Origin: Spiro-02 sp034114085
GTDB lineage: Bacteria; Spirochaetota; Spirochaetia; Sphaerochaetales; Sphaerochaetaceae
Reading direction: 5' to 3'
DNA length: 64,000 nt
NCBI GenBank assembly: GCA_034114085.1
Contig: JAXEWB010000011.1
Span: forward strand, 62,001 to 126,000
This document shows positions 25,639 to 34,886 of this stretch, one piece after another. A program made the translations under genes and the position numbers. Within the stretch, counting starts at the first letter, position 1. The number at the start of each line of letters is the position of its first letter. The notes under the pieces were generated by a model that was not told where the DNA came from, made no database searches, and saw only the letters and a list, made by a program, of their open reading frames with translations.

Positions 25639-27531
25639 CTACAACTGCCGCAGAAGCAGGATCTCACTCTCCCTAGCGGCGAGTCCAACTGATATTTCCC
25701 CATTGGGAGAGACATCGACCCTCGTACCGTCCGACCAGCGGACCGCCTGCGCCGGTATGAGGGCGGAAGCGTTGAACCGTAGTGTACGCAGTCTTGCGGA
25801 CTTGTTCAGAAGCAATACTACAGCCCGTTCCCCGTCATATCGGGCGAACACAAGGGAAGTTCTATCAGCATGAAGGATTTTCCATGCGCCATAGGCCAAA
25901 GCAGGCTCGGATCGTTTCAGCTCTCCGAGACGACGGTATAGCTCCCAGTACTCCCTACGCCAGTCCCCTTCGTTCCATTGCATCGGATACCGAGACGCCT
26001 CCACTGATCCGATTTCGCCGTCCAAGCCGATTTCATCACCATAATAGACATTCGGGATGCCGGGAAGCATGTACAGGAGCATGACCGCCCCGCGATAGAC
26101 GTCCCAGTCGTAGACCAGATGGTTGTTGTGCAACCTCGGGGTGTCGTGGCTGTCAATCAGATTGAACTGCTGAAACAGCAGTTGCGCGGGCAAGGTCCGT
26201 AATTGCCGATCAAGGGCGTCGGCGAGGTCGATTCCACTAAAATAACTGCCGGGAACGGGATAGTGCCCCCATCCAGGCAACTGAAACCTGTCAGTCTCAC
26301 CTACCCATCTGCGAATCGGTCTGGATGAGCCGTAGTAATTCATGGCGGCGTCCCATTCGTCCCCCTGTAGATGGGAGGAAGCGTCAACCCAATCCTCCGC
26401 GACCAGATACGCCTGGGGCTTCGTCTCCTTGACCGCGGTACGGACCTCCCGCCAGATTTCGTGGCAGAACTGGTCCTCGCCCCTGCGTCCGACGACATCG
26501 GCCACGTCGAGCCGCCAGCCGTCTTGATTGAACGGAGGTTTGAGGAATTTACGCATGACGCTATTTTCCCCACGATACATCAGCTCCCGAAGCCCCATAC
26601 TTCCATAGTTCAGTTGCGGCAGGGTCGGAACACCCTCCCAATAGGCAAAGGAGCCATCTTCATTCTTATAGTAATAAGCAGCTTCGGGTCCTTGTGGATT
26701 CTTCTGTGCGGCCAGGAACCAAGGATGGTCGGTACCGGTATGGTTGATGGAAATGTCCACCACGACTTTGATGCCGTGTTCGTGCATGACTTCAATCAAC
26801 TCAATCAACGCCTGATCGCCGCCGAGTTTTTCATCGACATGGAAGAAATCGCAGCAATCGTAGCGGTGTATGGTTCGAGAGACACCAATCGGATTGAGAT
26901 ACAGGACAGAAACCCCCATCGCCACAAAATGTTCCACCGAATCGGCGATTCCCCTGAGGTCGCCGTTATAGAAGTCAAGGCATCGTCCCTGCGCGAATTC
27001 AAGGGGTTTCTCATTCCATCCAAGTACTTGGGGCTTCGCGCCGTCGAACTCGTATTCACCGGGACGGACGCCGACGGAGGGATCGCCTTTGCGAAAACGG
27101 TCGGGGAATATTTGATAGCAGACGCCACCGGGAATCCAGTCGGGAACCTGAAGGTCGGCTTCAAGGCGAAAGCAATCACGAATCGCAGGGCTGTAATTAA
27201 GGAAACCCGCCGCGGCATAGTACAGGATAGTATCGTCGGCTTTGAGTTCAAACCACCAATACAGCCCGTCGATGTTGGGCATCCGCAAGGAAGCTCGCCA
27301 ATATGAGGTTTTCCGTTCCTGTTCTCCCGTCACGTTGCTGTCGCGACGCAACTGAAAGCGAATTGTACGGCCAAGGACAAAAGCGACTAGGAAAGAATCG
27401 GTCACAGGGGATTCTGATGGGATACGGATGGACAACGTGACCGTCTCCCCCGCTTTCGGCATCAAAGGTGAAACATATTGCGCCGATACCTGGGAATCTA
27501 CATATGCGCGCCAATCAACAATCTTATTCAT
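25639..27531 (-). CDS. GH13 alpha-amylase (neopullulanase/cyclomaltodextrinase type)
   Basis: A 630-residue cytoplasmic glycoside hydrolase. An N-terminal beta domain (~1-130) precedes the catalytic barrel: YQIFPDRF, YNGDLRGI, DISINHTG, the nucleophile Asp in GWRLDVAD, the acid Glu in LVAEDW and the transition-state Asp in LIDSHDTPR. A C-terminal beta domain follows from ~550. The N-terminal domain and FPDRF motif fit the cyclomaltodextrinase/neopullulanase group, which cuts imported maltodextrins. Start is the ATG with GGAG seven bases upstream at 27531. No signal peptide. It is divergent from the malE-like operon across a 755-base region. Confidence 0.93.
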   Translation of the reverse strand: MNKIVDWRAYVDSQVSAQYVSPLMPKAGETVTLSIRIPSESPVTDSFLVAFVLGRTIRFQLRRDSNVTGEQERKTSYWRASLRMPNIDGLYWWFELKADDTILYYAAAGFLNYSPAIRDCFRLEADLQVPDWIPGGVCYQIFPDRFRKGDPSVGVRPGEYEFDGAKPQVLGWNEKPLEFAQGRCLDFYNGDLRGIADSVEHFVAMGVSVLYLNPIGVSRTIHRYDCCDFFHVDEKLGGDQALIELIEVMHEHGIKVVVDISINHTGTDHPWFLAAQKNPQGPEAAYYYKNEDGSFAYWEGVPTLPQLNYGSMGLRELMYRGENSVMRKFLKPPFNQDGWRLDVADVVGRRGEDQFCHEIWREVRTAVKETKPQAYLVAEDWVDASSHLQGDEWDAAMNYYGSSRPIRRWVGETDRFQLPGWGHYPVPGSYFSGIDLADALDRQLRTLPAQLLFQQFNLIDSHDTPRLHNNHLVYDWDVYRGAVMLLYMLPGIPNVYYGDEIGLDGEIGSVEASRYPMQWNEGDWRREYWELYRRLGELKRSEPALAYGAWKILHADRTSLVFARYDGERAVVLLLNKSARLRTLRFNASALIPAQAVRWSDGTRVDVSPNGEISVGLAARESEILLLRQL

Positions 27532-28049
27532 CAGCCAGCTCCTTCCACAATGCGATAACAAGCTACAGGCATGAACACACAGCCTCACTCATATGTAGCC
27601 GACGCTTCCTGCCTCTCCTATAAATATAGCGATACCGCAAACTTTTGTCTCCCGTGCTAGCATGGGCTCGCTCCAGGCTCGATTGGTGTCCGCTCGGTGA
27701 TTGCTCCAGGCTCAACCGGTGTTCACAGGGGTTGAGCAAGTGCTCGGAGTTAGTCCTCACCCCTATTAGGCAACACTTTCTTGTATCATCGGGACCACGG
27801 GTGAAACACACATTGAACCATCGTCCAAGGTCTCCCGGCGGGAAACCGCCAGTACCTTGTTCCACGTATCCCGGACCGCTTATTTTCAGTTGCCTATCCT
27901 GGACTTCAATACGTATATTAAGTGTGTGGGGAAACAGTATGAACATTGGACAGAATTCTATCTGCGTCAAATCTGTTTTGGGAACGGATACCTTCGTTGC
28001 TCCATGTACAATCCAGAAAAATGTCATCAAAAAAACAAAAAAGTTTTTG
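27532..28049. other. Gene-free region between amylase and malE promoter
   Basis: Overlapping frames on both strands are open here but lack recognisable domains, codon consistency or start sites. Apart from the dispersed repeat at 27686-27731 I see no gene. Confidence 0.5.
27686..27731. repeat. Dispersed repeat, copy 2
   Basis: Matches 13016-13051 from GTGTCCG through GTGTTCAC, with about five differences. Confidence 0.65.
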
Positions 28050-28079
28050 TTGACCGGTTTAGAAAACCGGTTTAGTATA
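28050..28079 (+). promoter_or_regulatory. Promoter of the malE-like operon
   Basis: TTGACC (28050-28055) and AGTATA (28074-28079) with an 18-base spacer. A leader of about 200 bases separates it from the ATG at 28287. Confidence 0.5.
28053..28075. promoter_or_regulatory. Candidate LacI-type operator on the malE promoter
   Basis: ACCGGTTTAG occurs twice, 13 bases apart (28053-28062 and 28066-28075); the second is centred in the palindrome AAACCGGTTT (28064-28073). The pair covers the -35 box and spacer, as expected for repression by the LacI-type regulator encoded in the same operon. Confidence 0.55.
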
Positions 28080-28286
28080 GAATTATATGAGGATATGGGG
28101 GAACCGTCACACAAGTTGCGGGGCGGGTTTCCACATGAACAAACCAGTCATTTTGTCCCGTAGGGGACACTGTATAGCGGAAACGCACTACAGAAAGCGA
28201 TGGAGGACGGATGCTGTTGCGACCATTGAGTTATGGAGACGACAGAATATCCAGAAACCCGCTCCACTGTAGCAAAGGAGACACAC

Positions 28287-29639
28287 ATGAAAAAGACCTT
28301 GAGCCTCATTCTCATCGTCCTGCTGGCTGTCACCGGAACCCTGTTCGCACAGGGCGCATCGGAAAAGGCCTCCACCCCTGAAGTTTACTTCCTGAACTTC
28401 AAACCAGAAATCGCCACCGTGTACACCGATGTCGTAGCTCCAGCTTTTGAAGCGGAGACCGGCATTAAGTTGAAAGTCGTGACTGCGGCGTCGAATCAAT
28501 ACGCCACCACGCTCAAGAGCGAAATGGCCACCAGCAATCCGCCGGCGATTTTCCAGACCAACGGTCCCGTCGGACTGCAAGGTTCCAGAGCTGATGTAGC
28601 TCCTCTTGAGAATACCGGATTCTATGGAATCCTCGCGGACAAGTCCATGGCTCTCTCCATCGACGGTCATGTAGCGGCCATCCCCTATGCGGTGGAAGGT
28701 TATGGCATCATCTACAATCAGGCGATCATGGACAAGTATTTCGCCATTCCCGGCGCGAAAGTCACTTCCATGAACCAGATCCAGGATTTCGCCACCCTCA
28801 AGGCCGTCGTTGAAGACATGACTGCCAAGAAAGCCCAGTTGGGCATCAAGGGCGTGTTCGCATCGACGTCCATGGCGCCGGGCAACGACTGGAGATGGCA
28901 GACCCACCTCTTCAACGTTCCTCTCTATGCGGAATACGCCGACAAGTCCTCTCCCGCGGACGCGACGCTCACCGGTCTCGCCGCGAAATCCTTCGACTTC
29001 AAGTATGCCGACCAGTACAAGCAGCTGTTCGACCTGTACCTTGACAACAGCACCACCGCCCGCGGCCTCGTAGGCAGCAAGAGCGTGGACGACTCCATGG
29101 CTGAATTCGCCCTTGGACAGGCCGCGATGGTCCAGAACGGAAACTGGGGTGCATCCCAGATTCTCGGCGTCCCTGGCAACAAGGTCGCAGACAAGGACAT
29201 CAAGTTCCTGCCAATCTACATGGGCATTCCCGGAGAATCTGGTTATGGATTGTGCGTCGGTACAGAGAACTATCTCTCCATCAACAAGAACGCTTCCGCC
29301 GAAGCCCAGGCAAATGCCGACAAGTTCCTGACCTGGCTGTTCTCTTCCGATACCGGCAAGAAGATCGTCAAGGAGCAGTTGGGCTTCATCACCCCGTTCA
29401 ACACCTTCGCGGACAGCGAAATGCCGAGCGACCCTCTCGCCAGGCAGGTCGTGCAGTGGATGAACAAGGACGGCGTCAGCTCCATCCCTTGGACCTTCTC
29501 CGCAATTCCTTCCGAGCAGTGGAAGTCCGATTTCGGCGGTGCGCTGCTTCAGTACATCCAAGGTTCCAAGGACTGGGCGAGCGTCGTCAAGACCGCTCAG
29601 GATTCTTGGGTCAAGGAAGCTCAGATCGCTGGCAGATAA
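28287..29639 (+). CDS. Maltodextrin-type ABC solute-binding protein (MalE-like)
   Basis: A 450-residue family-1 binding protein. Signal peptide MKKTLSLILIVLLAVTGTLFAQ, then mature body with NPPAIFQTNGPVG, YAVEGYGIIYN, MAPGNDWRWQ and a C-terminal EQWKSDFGGALLQYIQG. AAAGGAG lies six bases before the ATG. A strong intergenic hairpin follows the gene, expected to raise its expression relative to the permeases. The amylase and MalQ neighbours argue for maltose or maltodextrin as ligand. Confidence 0.9.
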   Translation: MKKTLSLILIVLLAVTGTLFAQGASEKASTPEVYFLNFKPEIATVYTDVVAPAFEAETGIKLKVVTAASNQYATTLKSEMATSNPPAIFQTNGPVGLQGSRADVAPLENTGFYGILADKSMALSIDGHVAAIPYAVEGYGIIYNQAIMDKYFAIPGAKVTSMNQIQDFATLKAVVEDMTAKKAQLGIKGVFASTSMAPGNDWRWQTHLFNVPLYAEYADKSSPADATLTGLAAKSFDFKYADQYKQLFDLYLDNSTTARGLVGSKSVDDSMAEFALGQAAMVQNGNWGASQILGVPGNKVADKDIKFLPIYMGIPGESGYGLCVGTENYLSINKNASAEAQANADKFLTWLFSSDTGKKIVKEQLGFITPFNTFADSEMPSDPLARQVVQWMNKDGVSSIPWTFSAIPSEQWKSDFGGALLQYIQGSKDWASVVKTAQDSWVKEAQIAGR

Positions 29640-29655
29640 GTTCCGACGTGTTTTC

Positions 29656-29686
29656 AACTGGCTGTCTTCGGGCAGCCAGTTTTCTC
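29656..29686 (+). terminator. Intra-operon attenuating hairpin after malE
   Basis: AACTGGCTG/CAGCCAGTT stem capped near a C(TTCG)G tetraloop and followed by TTTTCTC. Situated between the binding protein and permease genes, it probably causes partial termination or protects the malE mRNA 3' end. Confidence 0.75.
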
Positions 29687-29717
29687 TTATGACGTTTTCC
29701 TGGAAAAGGGAGTCATC

Positions 29718-30563
29718 ATGGAAAAAACCCTGAAAAAATACTTCGCCCTGTTCGCACTTCCCGGAATCATATGCTTCTGTCTCGCATTTTTGGTTCCGAT
29801 GGTTTGGGGTCTGGTGCTTTCTTTCTGTGAATTCACCAACATTACCAATGCAACGTTCGTGGGCTTCGACAATTACGTCAAGGCATTCACGATTGACAAC
29901 TACTTCACCCACGCCTTCTGGTTCACGTTGCTATTCACCGTAGTCACGGTAATCTCCATCAACGTGTTCGCATTCATCCTGGCACTGCTTCTGACGCGGG
30001 ATGTGCCGGGGACAAACGCATTCAGGACTATTTTCTTCATGCCAAACCTGATCGGAGGCATCGTCCTTGGCTGGATCTGGCAGGTCATCATCAACGGAGT
30101 GCTTGCCAAATACGGTGCGACGATCCTGTCCGACGCAAAGTATGGTTTCTGGGGACTCGTGGTGCTGATGAACTGGCAGAACGTCGGCTATATGATGGTC
30201 ATCTACGTAGCCGCGCTACAGAATGTCTCCAATGACATGCTTGAGGCAGCATCAATTGACGGAGCGGGCTATTTCACTACCCTGTTTAGAATTACAATTC
30301 CATCCGTGTTGCCGTCCATCACGATTTGCATGTTCATGACGCTCACCAACGGGTTCAAACTGTTCGACCAGAACCTCGCCCTTACTTCGGGAGCGCCGAA
30401 CCACAGTACGGAAATGCTGGCGTTGAACATTTATACCACGTTCTACAGCAGAATCGGTTTCGAGGGTGTCGGTCAAGCGAAGGCGGTCATCTTCACAATT
30501 CTAGTAGCGGTTATCGCGATTACGCAACTCTACCTGACGCGTTCAAGGGAGGTGGAATCATGA
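29718..30563 (+). CDS. ABC transporter permease (MalF-like)
   Basis: 281 residues, six predicted membrane helices, EAA loop AASIDGAGYFTTLFRITIPSVLPS. It has no large periplasmic insertion. GGGAG precedes the ATG. Its stop overlaps the start of the second permease by four bases. Together they form the channel for the MalE-like protein. Confidence 0.92.
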   Translation: MEKTLKKYFALFALPGIICFCLAFLVPMVWGLVLSFCEFTNITNATFVGFDNYVKAFTIDNYFTHAFWFTLLFTVVTVISINVFAFILALLLTRDVPGTNAFRTIFFMPNLIGGIVLGWIWQVIINGVLAKYGATILSDAKYGFWGLVVLMNWQNVGYMMVIYVAALQNVSNDMLEAASIDGAGYFTTLFRITIPSVLPSITICMFMTLTNGFKLFDQNLALTSGAPNHSTEMLALNIYTTFYSRIGFEGVGQAKAVIFTILVAVIAITQLYLTRSREVES

Positions 30564-31399
30564 GCCAAGTCCGCAGGAAAAGCACCCGTTGGGTCATTTT
30601 CGCACTGATGATCTGCGTCGCGGCATTCGTCATCATGCCGATCCTCGTCGTGTTGATGAACTCGTTCAAGTCCCGTTTCTACATCTCCAATGAGCCGTTT
30701 ACGTTCCCGAATTCCGAAACATTCATAGGAATGGCGAACTATACGACGGGTGTTCAACGAATCGGTTTCTTCCGTTCCTTCCTCATTTCGTCATGGATTA
30801 CCGTTGCGTCGGTCGTGCTGATCCAGCTTATCACCAGCATGCTCGCCTGGTACATTACGAGGGTGAAGGGAAAAACTACCTCAATCATTTATTACCTGCT
30901 GGTATTCAGCATGATCGTTCCGTTCCAGATGGTCATGTTCACCATGAGCAAACTGGCGAACATGCTACACCTGGACAATCCGGTCGGCATCGTGGTCCTG
31001 TATGTCGGTTTCGGCGCGGGTATGGCGACGTTTATGTTCTCAGGCTTTATCAAGAGCATCCCGTTGGCGCTGGAGGAAGCCGCAATGATTGACGGCGCTA
31101 CGCCAGTGCAGACATTCTTCCAAGTCGTATTGCCGATGCTCAAGAGCATGTGCATCACCATCGCGATACTCAATACGATGTGGGTCTGGAACGACTACCT
31201 CCTGCCCTACCTGACGATCGGCACAACGTACAGGACTATCCCCGTCGCAATCCAGTATCTACGCGGCGGATACGGTTCGGTCGATATGGGCGCGATGATG
31301 GCTATGCTGGTATTGGCGATGATTCCAGTCATCGTGTTCTACCTCATCTGCCAGAAACACATCATCAAGGGCGTCCTTGCCGGAGCGGTGAAGGGATAG
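30560..31399 (+). CDS. ABC transporter permease (MalG-like)
   Basis: 279 residues with six predicted membrane helices and EAA loop AAMIDGATPVQTFFQVVLPML. GGGAGG lies eight bases upstream of the ATG, inside the end of the preceding gene. No ATPase gene follows; the next gene is a LacI regulator, so the importer must share an ATPase encoded elsewhere (the MsmK mode). Confidence 0.92.
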   Translation: MSQVRRKSTRWVIFALMICVAAFVIMPILVVLMNSFKSRFYISNEPFTFPNSETFIGMANYTTGVQRIGFFRSFLISSWITVASVVLIQLITSMLAWYITRVKGKTTSIIYYLLVFSMIVPFQMVMFTMSKLANMLHLDNPVGIVVLYVGFGAGMATFMFSGFIKSIPLALEEAAMIDGATPVQTFFQVVLPMLKSMCITIAILNTMWVWNDYLLPYLTIGTTYRTIPVAIQYLRGGYGSVDMGAMMAMLVLAMIPVIVFYLICQKHIIKGVLAGAVKG

Positions 31400-31582
31400 C
31401 AAACGCCTTCAGAGAATATGACGGTGGGGGGGACAATCGTTTCTCGCCCGCTGAAAGCTATACGCTGGCTTTACGGACAGTCGGGGGAGGCCGGGTATGC
31501 AGGCCATAGGAAAAACTGTAATATGGCCTGCGATGTCATCATATGCTGCATTGGGAACGCAACGAATTAGGGAGAAAAACGG

Positions 31583-32860
31583 ATGGCACTAGTAAGATCA
31601 AAGGATGCGAAAGACAAAAGACCGACTATCAACGACATAGCCCGCATTACGGGGTATTCGAAAACCGCGGTATCTTTTGCGTTCAACGAACCGACCAGAA
31701 TCAGTCAGAAAGCCAGGGAACAGATACTCGCCATCGCGACGCAAATTGGTTACATTCCTGATCCGATGGCACGCAATTTCTCTTTGCGGAGGCACCAGAG
31801 CATTGGTTTTCTACTTCCCCAGATCATCCACTATACGCTGCGCAATCCATATATGATGCAGGTTATCCAAGGCATCGGCTCGGTTTGCCAGAAGTACGGC
31901 TATACGCTGACGTTGATTCCTCCGTTAAATGAAAGCATCACCGACGCCGTCCGCAACGCGGCTGTCGATGGGCTCATCACCATGGGCATGAAGGTCGAGA
32001 TGGAAATCGTCGATATCATGCGCCAACGGAAGCTACCGTTCGTCACGATTGACGGAACTCCCTCCCCCGCCATGCCGAGCGTGAACATCAACGATGAAGA
32101 GGCTGCGTACGGGATCATGCGTCAGGTACTGGCCCAAGGGCACAGGGACATTGTCGTCATATCCCTACCCATTGATGCGTTTGCCGCAGGACGGAGTGAT
32201 GACACGAGCGTCCCGACCTTGCGCAAGAGAGGGTATGACCGTGCGTTGGGGGATGTCGGGCTCACGTTGGAAAGTCCTTGCATCACCACCATGGTCAGCG
32301 AATGTACGCTTGAGGACGGAAAGCATGCGGGACACTTGATCAGCAAGCTCAAGAATCACCCGACGGCGATAGTAGCGATGAGCGATATCGTAGCAATCGG
32401 CTGTATCCTGTATCTCGATGAACATGGTTACAGCATCCCGCGAGACATTTCAATCGTCGGCTTCGACAATATCCAGGAATCGGCCCTTGTCACGCCCCGG
32501 CTGACCACCGTGGACCAACCGGCAGGAGACAAGGGCTACATGGCGGCGGAAGTCCTGTTCAGGATGATCAATGGCGAGGACTGCGACGATACCCGGATGA
32601 TCATCCCCTACCGGCTGATCATGCGTAATTCGCTCGGTCCCGTTCCGGAGCGGGACTCCGATGCGGCGTCCGATGCGTCTGGTCCCGCGCCGGCCGCATC
32701 GACATTCAACGGGTCAACGCCCTGCGTCGATGTTTCCGACGATGGCGCGGACCAGGTCCTTATGATTTCAGCGAAAACTTCCACGATGTCAGGGTGCGGC
32801 GAACATACCTCCATTCATTCAGAGGGACAGGAACGCACCTCAGAAGGAACTGAAGAATGA
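31583..32860 (+). CDS. LacI-family regulator with C-terminal extension (MalR-like)
   Basis: 425 residues, about 75 longer than usual. The helix-turn-helix is TINDIARITGYSKTAVSFAFN with the hinge near 60 and the effector domain ends with FDNIQESALVTPRLTTVDQP and the QPAGDKGYMAAEVL stretch. After ~355 comes a low-complexity tail rich in Ser, Ala, Asp and Pro with no recognisable domain. GGGAG precedes the ATG. It lies between malG and malQ, sharing a four-base overlap with malQ, and probably binds the ACCGGT sites at the malE promoter. Confidence 0.88.
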   Translation: MALVRSKDAKDKRPTINDIARITGYSKTAVSFAFNEPTRISQKAREQILAIATQIGYIPDPMARNFSLRRHQSIGFLLPQIIHYTLRNPYMMQVIQGIGSVCQKYGYTLTLIPPLNESITDAVRNAAVDGLITMGMKVEMEIVDIMRQRKLPFVTIDGTPSPAMPSVNINDEEAAYGIMRQVLAQGHRDIVVISLPIDAFAAGRSDDTSVPTLRKRGYDRALGDVGLTLESPCITTMVSECTLEDGKHAGHLISKLKNHPTAIVAMSDIVAIGCILYLDEHGYSIPRDISIVGFDNIQESALVTPRLTTVDQPAGDKGYMAAEVLFRMINGEDCDDTRMIIPYRLIMRNSLGPVPERDSDAASDASGPAPAASTFNGSTPCVDVSDDGADQVLMISAKTSTMSGCGEHTSIHSEGQERTSEGTEE

Positions 32861-34476
32861 ATACCTCACAGAGACGATATTGCGGCATACTGATGCATCC
32901 GACCTCCCTGCCCGGCAAATACGGTATTGGAGATATTGGCCCTGAGGCCTATACATTCGCCGACTACTTGTCGAGAAGCGGCGTGTGCCTGTGGCAGATA
33001 TTGCCGCTAGGCCCGACTGGTTTCGGCAATTCACCGTATGCGGCGAGGTCTACCTTCGCAGGAAACGAATTATTGATCAGTCTTGATTTCCTGTATCGCG
33101 ACGGTTTGCTGGAGGCTTCCGACCTAGCTTCCCCACCTCCGTTCCCCGACGGCAAGGTGGATTTCAACATGGTGGACGCCTGGAAGACACCCTTGCTCAA
33201 AAAAGCCGCTAAAACATTTTCGAGGGCTCAGTCAGAACAGTCTGCCGCCTATCAAGCGTTCTGCAAGGACAATTCCTTCTGGCTTGATGACTACGCCTTG
33301 TTCATGGTGCTGTACGAACGGTATCAAGACGCCCGATGGTTCAGCGTCTGGGATCGGGACATTGGAGAGCGAGCCCCCAAGACACTGAAAGACATACAGG
33401 AGCGCTATGGTGACCAAATCGTCATATGGAAGGTGCTTCAGTTCTTTTTTGAGGAACAGTGGCAAGCGCTACGAAGCTATGTCAACCGATTGGGGATCAA
33501 GCTGATCGGAGACATTCCTATTTTTGTCGCCCCTGACAGCGTTGATACATGGAGCCATATTGAGCTGTTCAAAACGGACAGTGAAGGCCATTATTCGGCG
33601 GTTTCCGGTGTTCCTCCCGACTGTTTCAGTTCTACAGGCCAACTGTGGGGTAATCCGGTCTACAACTGGGATGCGCTTCGCGCGGATGGCTATGCGTGGT
33701 GGATTCAAAGAATCAAGCGGCTGTTCACACAAACTGATATCCTTCGCATCGACCATTTCCGCGGGTTCGACGCTTATTGGGAGGTTCCCTATGGGGACAA
33801 GACGGCGGAACATGGAACTTGGGTAAAAGCACCGGGGAAGGAATTCTTTGAGGTGATCCGTTCTCAACTGGGCGAGCTTCCAATCCTCGCCGAGGATTTG
33901 GGATTCATGACGCCTTCCGTCGAGGAACTTCGAGACGGCAACGGATTCCCAGGCATGAAGATTTGTCAGTTCGGGTTCGGCAGGGATTCCGCGTCATGGC
34001 CAAATCCGTTCGATACGTTTCTTCCCCACAACTACGACTACAACTTTGTAGCCTATACCGGTACGCATGACAACGATACCACCAGGGGGTGGTATACGAA
34101 GCTATCGGAGGAGGACAAGGACATGATCCGCAGGTATTTCGCCTGCAACGATCATGAGCTGGTATGGGCGATGATGCGGGCGGTAATCGCCTCCCACGCA
34201 AAATACGCCATATTCCCGATGCAGGATGTTCTGGACAAAGGAACCGAAGCCAGGATGAACATACCATCTACATGCGGTACGCACAACTGGTCTTGGCGAA
34301 TGGAGAGCAAGGACTACTCGATGCAAATCGCCGACCGCCTCGCGGAATTGATTCGCATCTACGCCCGCAACGGCAAGGACTGGGAAGAAACAGAACAGGA
34401 ACATCTCGCGCTCCAAGAGGCTTGGCGAAAGGAACAGGAAAAAGAGAATTTGGAAGAAGCTGAACATGATGAATGA
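32857..34476 (+). CDS. malQ: 4-alpha-glucanotransferase (amylomaltase)
   Basis: A 539-residue GH77 enzyme that transfers glucan chains between maltodextrins, releasing glucose. Family stretches are SLPGKYGIGD, QILPLGPTGFGNSPY, GDIPIFVAPDS, the nucleophile Asp in ILRIDHFRGF, the acid Glu in ILAEDLG and the third Asp in GTHDNDT. An acidic Glu-rich tail ends the protein. It starts in an ATGA overlap with the regulator gene, placing it at the end of the malEFG operon. Confidence 0.96.
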   Translation: MNTSQRRYCGILMHPTSLPGKYGIGDIGPEAYTFADYLSRSGVCLWQILPLGPTGFGNSPYAARSTFAGNELLISLDFLYRDGLLEASDLASPPPFPDGKVDFNMVDAWKTPLLKKAAKTFSRAQSEQSAAYQAFCKDNSFWLDDYALFMVLYERYQDARWFSVWDRDIGERAPKTLKDIQERYGDQIVIWKVLQFFFEEQWQALRSYVNRLGIKLIGDIPIFVAPDSVDTWSHIELFKTDSEGHYSAVSGVPPDCFSSTGQLWGNPVYNWDALRADGYAWWIQRIKRLFTQTDILRIDHFRGFDAYWEVPYGDKTAEHGTWVKAPGKEFFEVIRSQLGELPILAEDLGFMTPSVEELRDGNGFPGMKICQFGFGRDSASWPNPFDTFLPHNYDYNFVAYTGTHDNDTTRGWYTKLSEEDKDMIRRYFACNDHELVWAMMRAVIASHAKYAIFPMQDVLDKGTEARMNIPSTCGTHNWSWRMESKDYSMQIADRLAELIRIYARNGKDWEETEQEHLALQEAWRKEQEKENLEEAEHDE

Positions 34477-34485
34477 CGGCAAAAT

Positions 34486-34869
34486 TCAGTGTCTCAGAAT
34501 GGCGTACCCATTTTCCAACAAGACCGACAGGGCAGCTTCCACTGTTTCCTTCCGTATCAGCACATAATCCGTGTTGAACGTCGAAACCACAAAAACTCCG
34601 ATTTTCCGTTCGGCGAGCAATGAAGCAATCCTCGCGATGATGCCCGTCAGGGAGAAATCAAGCGTACCGACGATGCGGAAGGCAGTCCATCCATTTTCAC
34701 ACTCAGTCACGTTCGAAGGCACTAGAGCGGAAGAACAGACCAATGAACGCTCCTCATCTGTACAGGCCATAAATACGAACGGATTGTCCAAGGATACCTC
34801 GGAATAGTCCACGACTTTGCATATGGAAAAATCATCATTCAGAATTTCAATAGTGAGACGGTCGTTCAT
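34486..34869 (-). CDS. ACT-domain protein (CASTOR-like ACT_7 type)
   Basis: 127 residues. The C-terminal half, with the pattern GTLDFSLTGIIARIASLLAERKIGVFVVSTFNTDYVLI, is a small-molecule-binding ACT fold of the type found in stand-alone amino-acid sensors. No catalytic domain is attached. The ATG at 34869 has GGAGG nine bases upstream, located at the end of the preceding GNAT gene; the two are likely co-transcribed. Ligand unknown. Confidence 0.8.
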   Translation of the reverse strand: MNDRLTIEILNDDFSICKVVDYSEVSLDNPFVFMACTDEERSLVCSSALVPSNVTECENGWTAFRIVGTLDFSLTGIIARIASLLAERKIGVFVVSTFNTDYVLIRKETVEAALSVLLENGYAILRH

Positions 34870-34886
34870 GCCACCATACCTCCCGC

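Noticed and set aside
27563..28163. Overlapping ~180-codon frames on both strands between amylase and malE
   Set aside because: They antisense each other and cross a repeat and the malE promoter; no family features.
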